64,000 nt of DNA from Photobacterium sanctipauli (GTDB taxonomy: Bacteria > Pseudomonadota > Gammaproteobacteria > Enterobacterales > Vibrionaceae): the NCBI RefSeq assembly GCF_003026495.1, contig NZ_PYMA01000006.1, positions 124,001 through 188,000 on the forward strand, written 5' to 3'. A model generated the notes under the pieces. The model was not told where the DNA came from. It made no database searches and saw only the letters and a program-made list of their open reading frames with translations. Below are positions 45,762 through 54,155 of this stretch, piece after piece (the first letter of the stretch is position 1; each line of letters starts with the position of its first letter). A program made the translations under genes and the position numbers.

Positions 45762-47051
45762 TTATAGGAAAATAATCTTAGCGATAAACAGGGCAGCAAT
45801 CACCCAAACGCTAATATTCACGTCTCGTCCCTTGCCACTCATTACTTTAACAGCAGCATAGGTAATAAAGCCAAGGCCGATACCTTCAGCAATAGAATAT
45901 GTTAACGGCATCAGCAGACAAACTACAACTACAGGCGCCGCTTCTGTCAGATCACGCCAATCGATGCTTACTAGGCCCGACATCATCAAGATCGCAACAT
46001 AAAACAGTGCACCTGCCGTCGCATAGGCCGGAACCATGCCTGCCAATGGTGCAAAGAATAATGCAAGCAGGAATAATACGCCAACAGTAACTGCAGTTAA
46101 ACCTGTACGTCCACCTACTGCAACACCCGATACACTTTCAACAAAAGAAGTGGTATTCGATGTACCCAACACCGCACCAACAGACGTTGCAGTACTGTCG
46201 GCCAATAGCGCACGGTTAAGGCGTGGCAGCTTACCATCCTTATCCATCAACTCTGCTTTGGTCGCAACACCAACCAGGGTGCCTGCCGTATCGAACAAGT
46301 CAACGAACAGGAATGCAAAGACTACAGAGACCAAGCCCACCTCAAGCGCGCCAGAAAAGTCCATTTGCATGAAAGTTGGGGCAACACTTGGTGGCATAGA
46401 CACGATACCGGCGTACTGTACTTCACCAAATAGGATACTCAGAACAGTGACCGCCAAGATTGCGATCAGCACAGCCGCCTTGTAACCGCGGTGAACCAAT
46501 GCAATGGTCAGGAAGAAGCCCAGTGCCGCCATCGCAGCAGGGAAACTGGTGAAATCACCAACCTGTACCAGTGTCGCCGGGTTATCAACCACGATGCCAG
46601 AACTTTGCAAGGCAATGAATGCCAAGAACAAACCGATACCCGCTGAAATACCTGTACGCAAAGCCAGAGGGATAGCATTGATGATCCACTCGCGCACGCG
46701 CAATACGCTTAGCACAATGAAACACAGGCCCGATAGGAATACTGCCGCTAGCGCAACCTGCCAAGTGTGGCCCATACCCAACACGACACCGTAGGTGAAA
46801 AACGCATTCAAGCCCATGCCTGGCGCCTGTGCTACAGGGTAGTTTGCCACGAAGCCCATGATGAAACAGCCAACTACCGCAGCCAAACATGTCGCAACAA
46901 AGACTGCGCCCTGATCCATCCCCGTTGCCGACAGCATCGTCGGGTTAACGAAAATGATGTAGGCCATGGTTAAAAAGGTCGTCAGACCCGCTAACAACTC
47001 GGTACGTACATCCGTACCGTGCTCTTTCAGTTTAAAAAGTTTCTCAAGCAT
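45762..47051 (-). CDS. NCS2/AzgA family purine permease
   Basis: 429 residues, about 12-14 membrane helices. AzgA-type motifs include FLTMAYIIFVNPTMLSATGM, PGMGLNAFFTYGVVLGMG, FVDLFDTAGTLVGVATKAEL and GTSNTTSFVESVSGVAVGGR, which in this family line the purine and proton sites. The likely substrates are adenine, guanine or hypoxanthine; sequence alone does not separate them. It is the first gene of a permease-gpt operon with a PurR-like operator in its leader. Confidence 0.93.
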   Translation of the reverse strand: MLEKLFKLKEHGTDVRTELLAGLTTFLTMAYIIFVNPTMLSATGMDQGAVFVATCLAAVVGCFIMGFVANYPVAQAPGMGLNAFFTYGVVLGMGHTWQVALAAVFLSGLCFIVLSVLRVREWIINAIPLALRTGISAGIGLFLAFIALQSSGIVVDNPATLVQVGDFTSFPAAMAALGFFLTIALVHRGYKAAVLIAILAVTVLSILFGEVQYAGIVSMPPSVAPTFMQMDFSGALEVGLVSVVFAFLFVDLFDTAGTLVGVATKAELMDKDGKLPRLNRALLADSTATSVGAVLGTSNTTSFVESVSGVAVGGRTGLTAVTVGVLFLLALFFAPLAGMVPAYATAGALFYVAILMMSGLVSIDWRDLTEAAPVVVVCLLMPLTYSIAEGIGLGFITYAAVKVMSGKGRDVNISVWVIAALFIAKIIFL

Positions 47052-47054
47052 TGC

Positions 47055-47070
47055 TCTCGGTTCCTTGGAG
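47055..47070 (-). repeat. Copy 1 of a 16-nt repeated element, at the NCS2 ribosome-binding site
   Basis: In the mRNA sense CTCCAAGGAACCGAGA; the AAGGA part is the Shine-Dalgarno of the permease gene, ending four bases before the ATG. The identical 16 bases recur in the same orientation at 47810-47825 in the vcdRP-like leader. Confidence 0.8.
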
Positions 47071-47140
47071 ATATTTCAGCATTGTTTAAAGCCTGATGAC
47101 GTATTAACTTCGACCAGCCACCAAGCCTAAAAAAGGAAAA

Positions 47141-47156
47141 TAGAAAACGATTGCGT
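47141..47156. promoter_or_regulatory. PurR operator
   Basis: On the reverse strand ACGCAATCGTTTTCTA fits the PurR box ANGCAANCGNTTNCNT at all but the last defined position. It lies just downstream of a predicted promoter of the NCS2-gpt operon, a position suited to repression by PurR with hypoxanthine or guanine. Confidence 0.65.
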
Positions 47157-47175
47157 CCTCTATTTTTGGGTGGCG

Positions 47176-47204
47176 ATTATAGGCGTGATGAAAAGCAATT
47201 TCCA
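47176..47204 (-). promoter_or_regulatory. Predicted sigma-70 promoter of the NCS2-gpt operon
   Basis: TGGAAA, 17 bases, TATAAT on the reverse strand. The -10 is perfect, the -35 matches four of six. The start would fall near 47169, placing the PurR-like box at about +13 to +28. Confidence 0.5.
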
Positions 47205-47507
47205 GCAAATAAAGCAATTATCAGTAGCACATGACAATAACCGAATAAAAAACCAACCGCACAAGAAAACAAAAAACAATAAATCATTAAAAATCAATGC
47301 ATTAACATCTCATTATCATGTGTGTTTTTTAATCACTTAATATTTTTTACTGCCGCGCAAACGTTTTATCTCAAGCTTGTTAACACCGAAATTAAAGGCT
47401 TGATGAAAATGTAATGGAATACAGGCAAAAGGATAAGAAATCGAGGCAGGTCAGCTAATAATAACGGTAGTCAACTTACTGCATACCAGCGGAAAAAGAG
47501 ATAAAAA

Positions 47508-47534
47508 AACGCCACTTCAAACTGAAGTGGCGTT
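47508..47534 (-). terminator. Terminator of the vcdRP-like transcript
   Basis: On the reverse strand AACGCCACTTCA-GTT-TGAAGTGGCGTT followed by TTTTT. It is a perfect 12-pair stem with a long U-tail, 116 bases past the 29-codon stop. Confidence 0.92.
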
Positions 47535-47649
47535 AAGAATGTACTGATAACTGATAGCCAGTTAAACCAAATTCTCAAATAAGGGGGGTGAACAATACTG
47601 TTGCGATCCTTTGCCTCACCTTAGCGACGAATGAGGCAAAGCATCAAAA

Positions 47650-47739
47650 TTAGTAGCCGAACGTGCTCTGGTACAAAAAGTTACCAGTGTATACAGCGCG
47701 GTTATTCCAATAGTTGCTTGAAGATTCAAATACTTTCAT
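47650..47739 (-). CDS. vcdP: 29-residue small protein, VcdP-like
   Basis: Reading MKVFESSSNYWNNRAVYTGN then FLYQSTFGY. The ATG follows AATTAAGGTGATAAAA, an excellent ribosome-binding site. It is rich in aromatic, Ser and Asn residues, with no hydrophobic segment, so it should be cytoplasmic. The exact 29-residue length and its place upstream of a C-rich, terminator-ended RNA match VcdP, which binds citrate synthase GltA. It is too short for usual gene finders. Confidence 0.72.
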   Translation of the reverse strand: MKVFESSSNYWNNRAVYTGNFLYQSTFGY

Positions 47740-47809
47740 TTTTATCACCTTAATTATTAAGTTGTCTTAACACATAAACGTCGTGCTTAGCCATCATGGC
47801 TTGACTTAA

Positions 47810-47825
47810 TCTCGGTTCCTTGGAG
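47810..47825 (-). repeat. Copy 2 of the 16-nt repeated element, in the vcdRP-like leader
   Basis: CTCCAAGGAACCGAGA in the RNA sense, identical to the NCS2 ribosome-binding region 755 bases downstream, and like it preceded a few bases earlier by ATATC. It is about 70 bases before the 29-codon ATG, so here it is not itself the ribosome-binding site of that frame. Confidence 0.8.
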
Positions 47826-47891
47826 GCGATATCTCGGGCTCATCCTAGAGCAGTTTCTATGTCGTTCACTCTTCGCTCAGAAGATGAGGAA

Positions 47892-47920
47892 ACTATAACC
47901 AACCGGTAATAAACTTTCAA
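47892..47920 (-). promoter_or_regulatory. Sigma-70 promoter of the vcdRP-like gene
   Basis: TTGAAA, exactly 17 bases, TATAGT on the reverse strand, each hexamer five of six to consensus. Upstream, AAGTGTGACGGGGTTAAAGA has one perfect TGTGA half of a CRP site and a poor second half, so CRP control is possible but unproven. Confidence 0.75.
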
Positions 47921-48125
47921 GCATTTTCTTTAACCCCGTCACACTTTTCTTTTAAAAACCCAAATAACACGCAAATATTGTAATTTTATTACAGAATTAC
48001 GGTTGACCCGGCTTGATACACGACTAAAGTGTAACTATATGCCTCTTGATTCACTTGGCGCTGGCAACATATCCTAGGGCGATAACAAAAAAACGGATAA
48101 TAATGAAAAAGGATGTAGTCATAGC

Positions 48126-49769
48126 ATGGAGCGATTTCATACCCTCAGAGCCATCTCTATCAGTAAGCGCCTGTACTTATTGGGTGCCACCATTACCCTA
48201 TTAACCTTAATTCCGCTGTTCTTATTTGTGGCAAACTACCAACATAACTTGATGGAACAAAAACGGATCAAAACCCGCCACCTTGTAGAAACCGCCCACA
48301 CCCTTGTCGACCACTATTACCGACAAGTGCAACAAGGCACCCTTTCTACTGAGCAAGCACAGCAGCAAGCGATATCCTCTATCTCCAACCTACGCTACGA
48401 GCAAAAAGACTATTTCTGATTGCATGACTTCAACACCAACATGATTATGCACCCTTTCAAGCCAGCACTAGATGGCACCAGCCTCAATAGTTTCACCGGC
48501 CCCAACGGCACCACCCTTTTTGTTGAGATGACCCAACTGGTAAAACAGCAAGGTAGCGGCTTTGTCGATTATTACTGGGAAAAGCCAGGCCACTCCCAAC
48601 CCGTCGAGAAAATATCTTATGTAAAAGGCTTTACCCCGTGGGGCTGGATCATCGGCTCAGGTATTTATGTCGATGATGTGCAAAGCTTGTTTTATAGCGA
48701 GATGAAGCAGCTTGCCTGGATCCTACTCGGCTCCCTGGCCATCACTTTCATCTTGGCATGGTTTATTGGCCGCTCCATTACCGCCCCCTGCGACGAAACG
48801 GTCAAAGCGATGCAAGATATCGCAGACGGCGACGGTGATCTCACCAAGCGCCTACCTAATTTTGGTAATGACGAACTGAGCCAGCTGGCCACCGCCTACA
48901 ACCTTTTTGCCGATCACCTTGCCAATATGCTCAAAGATATTTCACCAGTGAGTGAACAAATCAGCGCTGCCGCCACACAACTAAACAGCGTGGCAACCGA
49001 AACGGCGGGCAGCGCCAAGGCCTCTTACCAAGGTATAGACAGCGTCGCAGCAGCCATGGTGCAACTTCACACCAACAACCAAGATGTCGCCAAATCAGCC
49101 CAGCAAGCGGCTGATTCGGCCGTAACGGCCCACCAGCACAGCGACGACAGCATCGAAGTTGTCACCAACTCATCGAATGAAATGCATGCGCTGCTTGCCC
49201 TGCTCGATGAAACCAACAGCAATGCGCTACAGCTTGAAAAAGACTCGATCGAGATCGGGTCGGTACTGGATGTGATCAGAAGCATTGCCGAGCAAACCAA
49301 CCTACTGGCGCTTAACGCCGCGATAGAAGCGGCGCGTGCCGGTGAGCAAGGGCGAGGATTCGCCGTGGTGGCAGATGAAGTGCGCACCCTTGCCACCCGA
49401 ACCCAAGCCAGTACCAACGAGATAGAAGAAATTATTGCTAACCTACAGTCACGGGCGAATACGGTAAGTAAGGCACTGACCCAAACCCGAGAACAATCGG
49501 CCAATACCGCAGAGCACGCCAACCAAGTCGCCAATACATTGGCAGATATCGGCGAGCATATCAGCACGATAAAAGCGCTTAACCAGCATATCGCCGAAGC
49601 CAGCGAGCAACAAAACGCCGCAGCAGAAGAGATAAATTGCAACCTTAGCCAACTAACTACACATAGCCATAATACCGTCGAGCAAGGTGACCATATTGCC
49701 AGTGCCAGCGAACAGCTGCTAGCAAGCGGGCGCAGCCTAGCAAATCACGTCAGTCACTTTAAGATTTAA
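48126..49769 (+). pseudogene. Methyl-accepting chemotaxis protein interrupted by an in-frame TGA
   Basis: The frame runs 97 codons, hits TGA at 48417-48419, then continues in the same frame for 449 codons. Part one has TM1 (LYLLGATITLLTLIPLFLFV) and half of a single-Cache sensor, ending LRYEQKDYF. Part two resumes with [20 protein letters not shown], the rest of that sensor, then TM2 ([19 protein letters not shown]), HAMP and the signalling tip [20 protein letters not shown]. Cache receptors normally have Trp after DYF, so one TGG-to-TGA change explains it. Everything else looks intact, so the lesion is recent, a sequencing error, or read through. Confidence 0.88.
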
Positions 49770-49901
49770 CTGTTACAGCCTCAGACACAGTGGTATCCTT
49801 GAGGTTAACCGTGATAGATAATAATGCTGAAAGTTTTTACATTTACGTCAACTTTCGGCTAATAAGTCACAAAAGACCAAAAGTTTATAAAGGAGACTGC
49901 T

Positions 49902-51362
49902 GTGTCTGAAATCAGTCAACTGTCACCACAACCTGTGTGGCAATTCTTCGATCAAATCTGCTCAATCCCACACCCTTCGAAGCACGAAGAGCAACTTGCT
50001 CAGCACATTATCAAGTTCGCCGAAGGCGAAGGCCTTGAAGTGCGCCGCGACAGCGTCGGCAACGTCTTTATCAAAAAGCCGGCAACACCGGGGATGGAAG
50101 ACCGCAAAGGTGTGGTTCTTCAGGCTCATATCGACATGGTGCCACAGAAGAACGAAGATACTGACCACGACTTCACAACAGATCCTATCCAACCTTACAT
50201 TGATGGCGAGTGGGTAACCGCAAAAGGGACAACCCTTGGTGCCGACAACGGTATGGGTATGGCGGCTTGCTTGGCAGTGCTTGCATCAAAAGACGTTGAG
50301 CACGGCCCATTGGAAGTGCTGCTGACTATCGATGAAGAAGCAGGCATGACCGGCGCATTCGGCCTTGAAGAAGGCTGGCTGGAAGGCGATATCCTGCTAA
50401 ATACTGACTCAGAGCAGGAAGGTGAAGTCTACATGGGCTGCGCCGGCGGTGTTGACGGTGCAATGACACTGGAAATCAACCGTGAAGCTGCGCCAGCTGG
50501 CCACCAAGCGGTGAAGCTAGTGGTTAAAGGCCTGAAGGGCGGCCACTCGGGTTGTGATATCCACACCGGCCGTGGCAATGCCAACAAGATCCTTGGCCGA
50601 TTCCTATTTGGCCACGCTGAAGAGCTAGGCCTGCGCATCACATCGATGACCGGTGGTAGCCTTCGAAATGCAATCCCGCGTGAAGCCAATGCCGTGGTTA
50701 CCCTGCCAGCAGAAAACGTTGATAAGCTAAACGAGCTATTTGCTCACTACCAAGCGCTATTGGTTGCAGAACTTGGCCGCGTAGAAACCGATATCAACCT
50801 GTTCACTGAAGCCGCAGAGCTGCCAGCAGACGTGATTACGGCTGGTGACCAACAACGTTTCATCAACATGCTGAACGCGTGCCCGAATGGCGTGATCCGC
50901 ATGAGCGACGACATCGAAGGCGTGGTTGAAACTTCGCTGAACGTGGGTGTTATCACCACCGAAGCCGACAAAATCACCGTGCTTTGCCTGATCCGCTCGC
51001 TAATCGACTCTGGCCGCAGCAATGTTGAAGGTATGCTGAAAGCCGTCGCTTCGCTTGCAGGCGCATCATGCGAGTTCTCTGGCACTTACCCAGGCTGGAA
51101 ACCAGATGCCGATTCCGAGGTTATGCACCTGTTCCGCGAAACCTACAAGGACATCTACGGTCGCGTACCAAACATCATGGTGATCCACGCCGGCCTTGAG
51201 TGCGGCCTGTTCAAGAAACCATACCCGAACATGGATATGATTTCTTTCGGCCCAACTATCAAATTCCCGCACTCGCCAGACGAGAAAGTTCAGATTGAAA
51301 CTGTTGCCCTATTCTGGGAGCAAATGGTGGCTATCCTGAAGAATATTCCAGTTAAGGCGTAA
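49902..51362 (+). CDS. pepD: Aminoacyl-histidine dipeptidase (peptidase D)
   Basis: 486 residues (E. coli PepD 485). M20 metallopeptidase features: VVLQAHIDMVPQKNED with the first zinc His, GADNGMGMAACLAVL with the bridging Asp, VLLTIDEEAGMTGAFG with the catalytic Glu, and NIMVIHAGLECGLF with a C-terminal ligand region. It hydrolyses Xaa-His dipeptides and also Cys-Gly from glutathione turnover. The start GTG follows AAGGAGACTGCT. A terminator follows. Confidence 0.98.
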   Translation: MSEISQLSPQPVWQFFDQICSIPHPSKHEEQLAQHIIKFAEGEGLEVRRDSVGNVFIKKPATPGMEDRKGVVLQAHIDMVPQKNEDTDHDFTTDPIQPYIDGEWVTAKGTTLGADNGMGMAACLAVLASKDVEHGPLEVLLTIDEEAGMTGAFGLEEGWLEGDILLNTDSEQEGEVYMGCAGGVDGAMTLEINREAAPAGHQAVKLVVKGLKGGHSGCDIHTGRGNANKILGRFLFGHAEELGLRITSMTGGSLRNAIPREANAVVTLPAENVDKLNELFAHYQALLVAELGRVETDINLFTEAAELPADVITAGDQQRFINMLNACPNGVIRMSDDIEGVVETSLNVGVITTEADKITVLCLIRSLIDSGRSNVEGMLKAVASLAGASCEFSGTYPGWKPDADSEVMHLFRETYKDIYGRVPNIMVIHAGLECGLFKKPYPNMDMISFGPTIKFPHSPDEKVQIETVALFWEQMVAILKNIPVKA

Positions 51363-51390
51363 GCCGTTAACAGGACATATGGTTTTACCA

Positions 51391-51418
51391 AGCGGGCTTT
51401 CGAGCCCGCTTTTTTATT
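51391..51418 (+). terminator. Terminator after pepD
   Basis: AAGCGGGCT-TTCG-AGCCCGCTTTTTTATT, a UUCG-type tetraloop hairpin with a T-run, 29 bases past the pepD stop. Confidence 0.92.
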
Positions 51419-51507
51419 AGCCATAACTCGCTAAACCCCATCCTAGCCTTCCCCCTTCTATGCCGAAATAATGAAAGTGCCAATACAAGGGGGAGTTGGT
51501 GAGGGAG

Positions 51508-52599
51508 TTAAAACCCCTCAAAAGAAAGTTGCTGGGCACGGACACCATGCTCTAGGCCGACGCTAATCCCAATCAAGCGGATCTCCCTGTCTTTCTGCCT
51601 GGTTAGTGCTTCTTTCAACAAGCCGACAAATTGGGCTTTATCCAGCTTGGGTTGGATATGCTCCACCGTGGTCTGCTGGAAGTCGGCAAATTTCACCTTC
51701 ACCCCTTGCTTGGAGATATTCAGCTCAGGGCGAACTTGCTTAAGCCGTCGCTCAAGCTCGGGGTAGAGGCGCTCTACCACCGCCCAGCATTCATCGTAGC
51801 GACTAATGTTTTGCGAGAAGGTGCGCTCTACCCCCACGGATTTCCGGGTACGTTCAACCACCACCTCGCGGGTATCAATACCGTGGGCGCGAGACCACAA
51901 AGACTGGCCAAACTTACCAAACTCTTGCAGCAACTGATGGCGGTCATACTGTTGAACATCGCGCCCCACATACAACCCTTTATCGTGGAGCTTTTGGATA
52001 GTCACCTTGCCGACCCCCGGGATCTTTTCCAACTTGAGATCCGCGACGAACGCAGGTACATCACCGGGGGTCACAACATACTGGCCATCAGGCTTGTTGA
52101 GATCGGAAGCCACCTTGGCAATAAACTTTACCGGCGCAACGCCGGCCGAGGCCGTCAGATCAAGCTCTTCCCTTATCGCACGACGAATGTCTTCGGCTAT
52201 CAAGGTCGCTGAGCCATGCAGGAGCTCACAGTCAGTCACGTCCAAATAGGCTTCATCCAGCGAGAGCGGCTCTATCTTGTCAGTGTAACGCTGGAAAATA
52301 GCCCGGATTTGCTGCGACACTTCCTTGTATACCGACATACGGCCTGACACTAAGGTGAGGTGCGGGCATAGCTGCATTGCGCGAGCCGTCGGCATTGCCG
52401 AGCGTACCCCGTATTTTCGTGCCAAATAATTACAGGTACTGATCACCCCCCGCTGCTCAGAGCGGCCCCCGATGGCTATCGGGATATCCTTTAATGCTGG
52501 GTTATCGCGCATTTCAACCGCCGCAAAGAAGCAATCCATATCGACATGGATGATTTTACGTTGGGTCGTTTCAGGCTGGGTTGGGGATGGTAGTGTCAT
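51508..52599 (-). CDS. dinB: DNA polymerase IV (Y-family)
   Basis: 363 residues. Catalytic motif I is [20 protein letters not shown] (metal-binding Asp), and motif III is [16 protein letters not shown] with the active-site SLDE. The helix-hairpin-helix ([20 protein letters not shown]) and the little-finger domain follow. It ends AQQLSFEGF, whose final QLSFxGF is a beta-clamp-binding motif. It performs translesion synthesis and is usually SOS-regulated; no clear LexA box (CTGT-N8-ACAG) was seen, although CTGTTTTTATATACAGTATC at 52611 is close and overlaps the promoter region. Confidence 0.97.
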   Translation of the reverse strand: MTLPSPTQPETTQRKIIHVDMDCFFAAVEMRDNPALKDIPIAIGGRSEQRGVISTCNYLARKYGVRSAMPTARAMQLCPHLTLVSGRMSVYKEVSQQIRAIFQRYTDKIEPLSLDEAYLDVTDCELLHGSATLIAEDIRRAIREELDLTASAGVAPVKFIAKVASDLNKPDGQYVVTPGDVPAFVADLKLEKIPGVGKVTIQKLHDKGLYVGRDVQQYDRHQLLQEFGKFGQSLWSRAHGIDTREVVVERTRKSVGVERTFSQNISRYDECWAVVERLYPELERRLKQVRPELNISKQGVKVKFADFQQTTVEHIQPKLDKAQFVGLLKEALTRQKDREIRLIGISVGLEHGVRAQQLSFEGF

Positions 52600-52609
52600 A
52601 CCGGCTTAA

Positions 52610-52626
52610 CTGTTTTTATATACAGT
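52610..52626. promoter_or_regulatory. LexA (SOS) box upstream of dinB
   Basis: ACTGTTTTTATATACAGT contains CTGT-N8-ACAG (CTGT, TTTTATAT, ACAG) inside an ACTGT/ACAGT palindrome, about ten bases upstream of the dinB ATG. This matches the gamma-proteobacterial LexA consensus TACTGT-N8-ACAGTA well and gives direct SOS control. Confidence 0.75.
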
Positions 52627-52713
52627 ATCCATTATAGATACCTCGCCGAGCCCTGTGAAGCCACATTTAAGCCGATAACCAGTCAAGATAGGTTTTTATA
52701 AAAACCACAAGTA

Positions 52714-52740
52714 TAAAAAAACCCGAGGAAACTCGGGTTT
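52714..52740 (-). terminator. Terminator after nqrM
   Basis: On the reverse strand AAACCCGAG-TTTC-CTCGGGTTT then TTTTAT, 29 bases past the nqrM stop. Confidence 0.88.
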
Positions 52741-52768
52741 AATTGCAAGGTGGATACCAACGAATCAA

Positions 52769-52990
52769 TTAAATGATCTGGTTTTTCTTCCACTCAGCCT
52801 GACGTGCTTCTCGCGCTTCACGCTTTTTGCGTGCATCGCACGGCTCTGGGCAATCACACTCTTTTGCGATACCGATGCCGTCGAGACCACCACAGCTACC
52901 GCTCACGGTTTTACGCTGGAAGATGTAACCAACAGCCATCGCAACGATGACCAACAAGAATACCGCAAACGTTGTTAAATATATGACCAT
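52769..52990 (-). CDS. nqrM: Na+-NQR maturation factor NqrM
   Basis: 73 residues. One membrane helix at the N-terminus (VIYLTTFAVFLLVIVAMAVG) is followed by the four-cysteine region SCGGLDGIGIAKECDCPEPC, then a basic tail. NqrM is needed to deliver iron for the intramembrane cysteine-bound iron site between NqrD and NqrE. It lies nine bases after apbE. Confidence 0.95.
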   Translation of the reverse strand: MVIYLTTFAVFLLVIVAMAVGYIFQRKTVSGSCGGLDGIGIAKECDCPEPCDARKKREAREARQAEWKKNQII

Positions 52991-52999
52991 GGTAGTTCT

Positions 53000-54022
53000 C
53001 TATTTCTTTTGCAAGTATGGAGCAAACGCTTCAGAGATAAACTCTTTGAAGCCCTGCTCTGTTTTCACCACCAGCAAGACTGGGAAGTTCTCTTGCTTGG
53101 CAAGTGCCATCGATTCTTCTTCGCCCATCACAGAGAAAGCGGTTGCTAGCGCATCTGCCGTCATGCTCGATGGGTGTAGTACTGTGACCGATACCACGTG
53201 ATTCGAAATCGGCTTACCGCTCGAAGGATCGATCAGGTGCGAATAACGCACGCCGTCTTCCTCGAAGTAGTTTCGGTAATCCCCTGATGTTGCCACAGCC
53301 ATGTCACCCGGTTCAATCACTTCTTGAATGGCGCGGCTGCCATCTTCCGTTGGTTTCTCGATAGCAATACGCCATGGCACACCTTCAAGGTTGTTGCCTT
53401 TCAGGCTCAGCTCACCACCGATTTCAACCAAGTAGTCCGCGGCGCCCAATTCATCGAAGTAATCGGCAATCACATCAACGCCAAAGCCCTTGGCTATCGA
53501 TGATAGATCAACGTACAGCTCAGGGATATCTTTGATCAGTGTATTGCCTTCCACACTCAAGTGATCGATACCAACAATTTCACGGCGCGCCGCTAGTTCT
53601 TCGTCTGTCGGTGTCTTTTCTGGGCGTGCTTCAGGGCCAAAGCTCCAAAGGTTCACAATCGGGCCCACAGTCACATCTAGGGCACCGTTGGTGAGTTCGG
53701 CAAGGCGAATCGCCTCGGTCACCACCTTGGCCGTGTCCGCCGAGACTTCGAACGGCTCAAGGGTACGCTGTTGGTTAAATTGGCTGAGCTCGGAATGCTT
53801 ACGATAAGTCGACATCTGATCGTTCACCAGCTCAAGGCGGCGATCGATTTCTTCCTGCATGTCGGTTGGTGTCGGTAAGCCTTCCTGCTTAATCAACTTA
53901 ATTGAGTAATAGGTTCCCATTGTCGAGCCTTGCAGGTGGATCAGTTCACGCTGATCGCCACAAGCTGACAGAGTAAAAGCCAAAACAAGCATCATCAGTG
54001 CTTTGTTCAGGAACGTCTTCAT
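53000..54022 (-). CDS. apbE: FAD:protein FMN transferase ApbE
   Basis: 340 residues. Lipoprotein signal MKTFLNKALMMLVLAFTLSA, lipobox Cys at about 21. ApbE motifs: GSTMGTYYSIKLI, ALDVTVGPIVNLWSFGPEAR, DLSSIAKGFGVDVIADYFDE, VEIGGELSLKGNN and HLIDPSSGKPISNHVVSVTV. It attaches FMN covalently to Thr in the SGAT sites of NqrB and NqrC, both encoded just upstream. It is separated from nqrF by a terminator-like hairpin. Confidence 0.98.
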   Translation of the reverse strand: MKTFLNKALMMLVLAFTLSACGDQRELIHLQGSTMGTYYSIKLIKQEGLPTPTDMQEEIDRRLELVNDQMSTYRKHSELSQFNQQRTLEPFEVSADTAKVVTEAIRLAELTNGALDVTVGPIVNLWSFGPEARPEKTPTDEELAARREIVGIDHLSVEGNTLIKDIPELYVDLSSIAKGFGVDVIADYFDELGAADYLVEIGGELSLKGNNLEGVPWRIAIEKPTEDGSRAIQEVIEPGDMAVATSGDYRNYFEEDGVRYSHLIDPSSGKPISNHVVSVTVLHPSSMTADALATAFSVMGEEESMALAKQENFPVLLVVKTEQGFKEFISEAFAPYLQKK

Positions 54023-54104
54023 TTACTACTCCCACAATGAAGGGCTGATAGGGTTTTCACACGGAAAGACCGTAAGAAAATTGCTTTTATTCACTGCTAC
54101 GACG

Positions 54105-54132
54105 AAAAAAGGCTGACCCCGAAGGATCAGCC
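54105..54132 (-). terminator. Terminator after nqrF
   Basis: On the reverse strand GGCTGATCC-TTCG-GGGTCAGCC, then TTTTTTCG, 24 bases past nqrF. It may be partial, since apbE and nqrM follow on the same strand and are needed for the same complex. Confidence 0.85.
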
Positions 54133-54155
54133 ATTTTATTTAAGGTCGCAGCTAA

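Larger units (their letters stand above)
47500..47885 (-). ncRNA. vcdR: Dual-function RNA resembling VcdRP
   Basis: A predicted transcript of about 380 nt from a good sigma-70 promoter to a strong terminator. It contains a 29-codon reading frame and, after it, a hairpin (CTTTGCCTCA/TGAGGCAAAG at 47614-47643) and a C-rich single-stranded stretch TTCACCCCCCTTATT (47579-47593). V. cholerae VcdRP is a CRP-repressed dual-function RNA encoding a 29-residue protein that activates citrate synthase; its base-pairing part represses PTS-type sugar transporter mRNAs. Size of the peptide, C-rich segment and layout agree. I could not compare sequences, so this is a strong hypothesis rather than a proven orthologue. 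Confidence 0.7.

Noticed and set aside
47052..47210. Purine riboswitch upstream of the NCS2 permease
   Set aside because: The conserved three-way-junction core sequences are absent; a PurR-like operator explains regulation better.
47920..47950. Full CRP site at the vcdRP-like promoter
   Set aside because: Only one half-site (TGTGA) matches; the second half is poor, so I list it only as a possibility.
48417..48419. Selenocysteine at the TGA in the chemoreceptor
   Set aside because: No SECIS-like hairpin was evident after the codon, and the homologous residue is Trp, so a TGG-to-TGA change is simpler.
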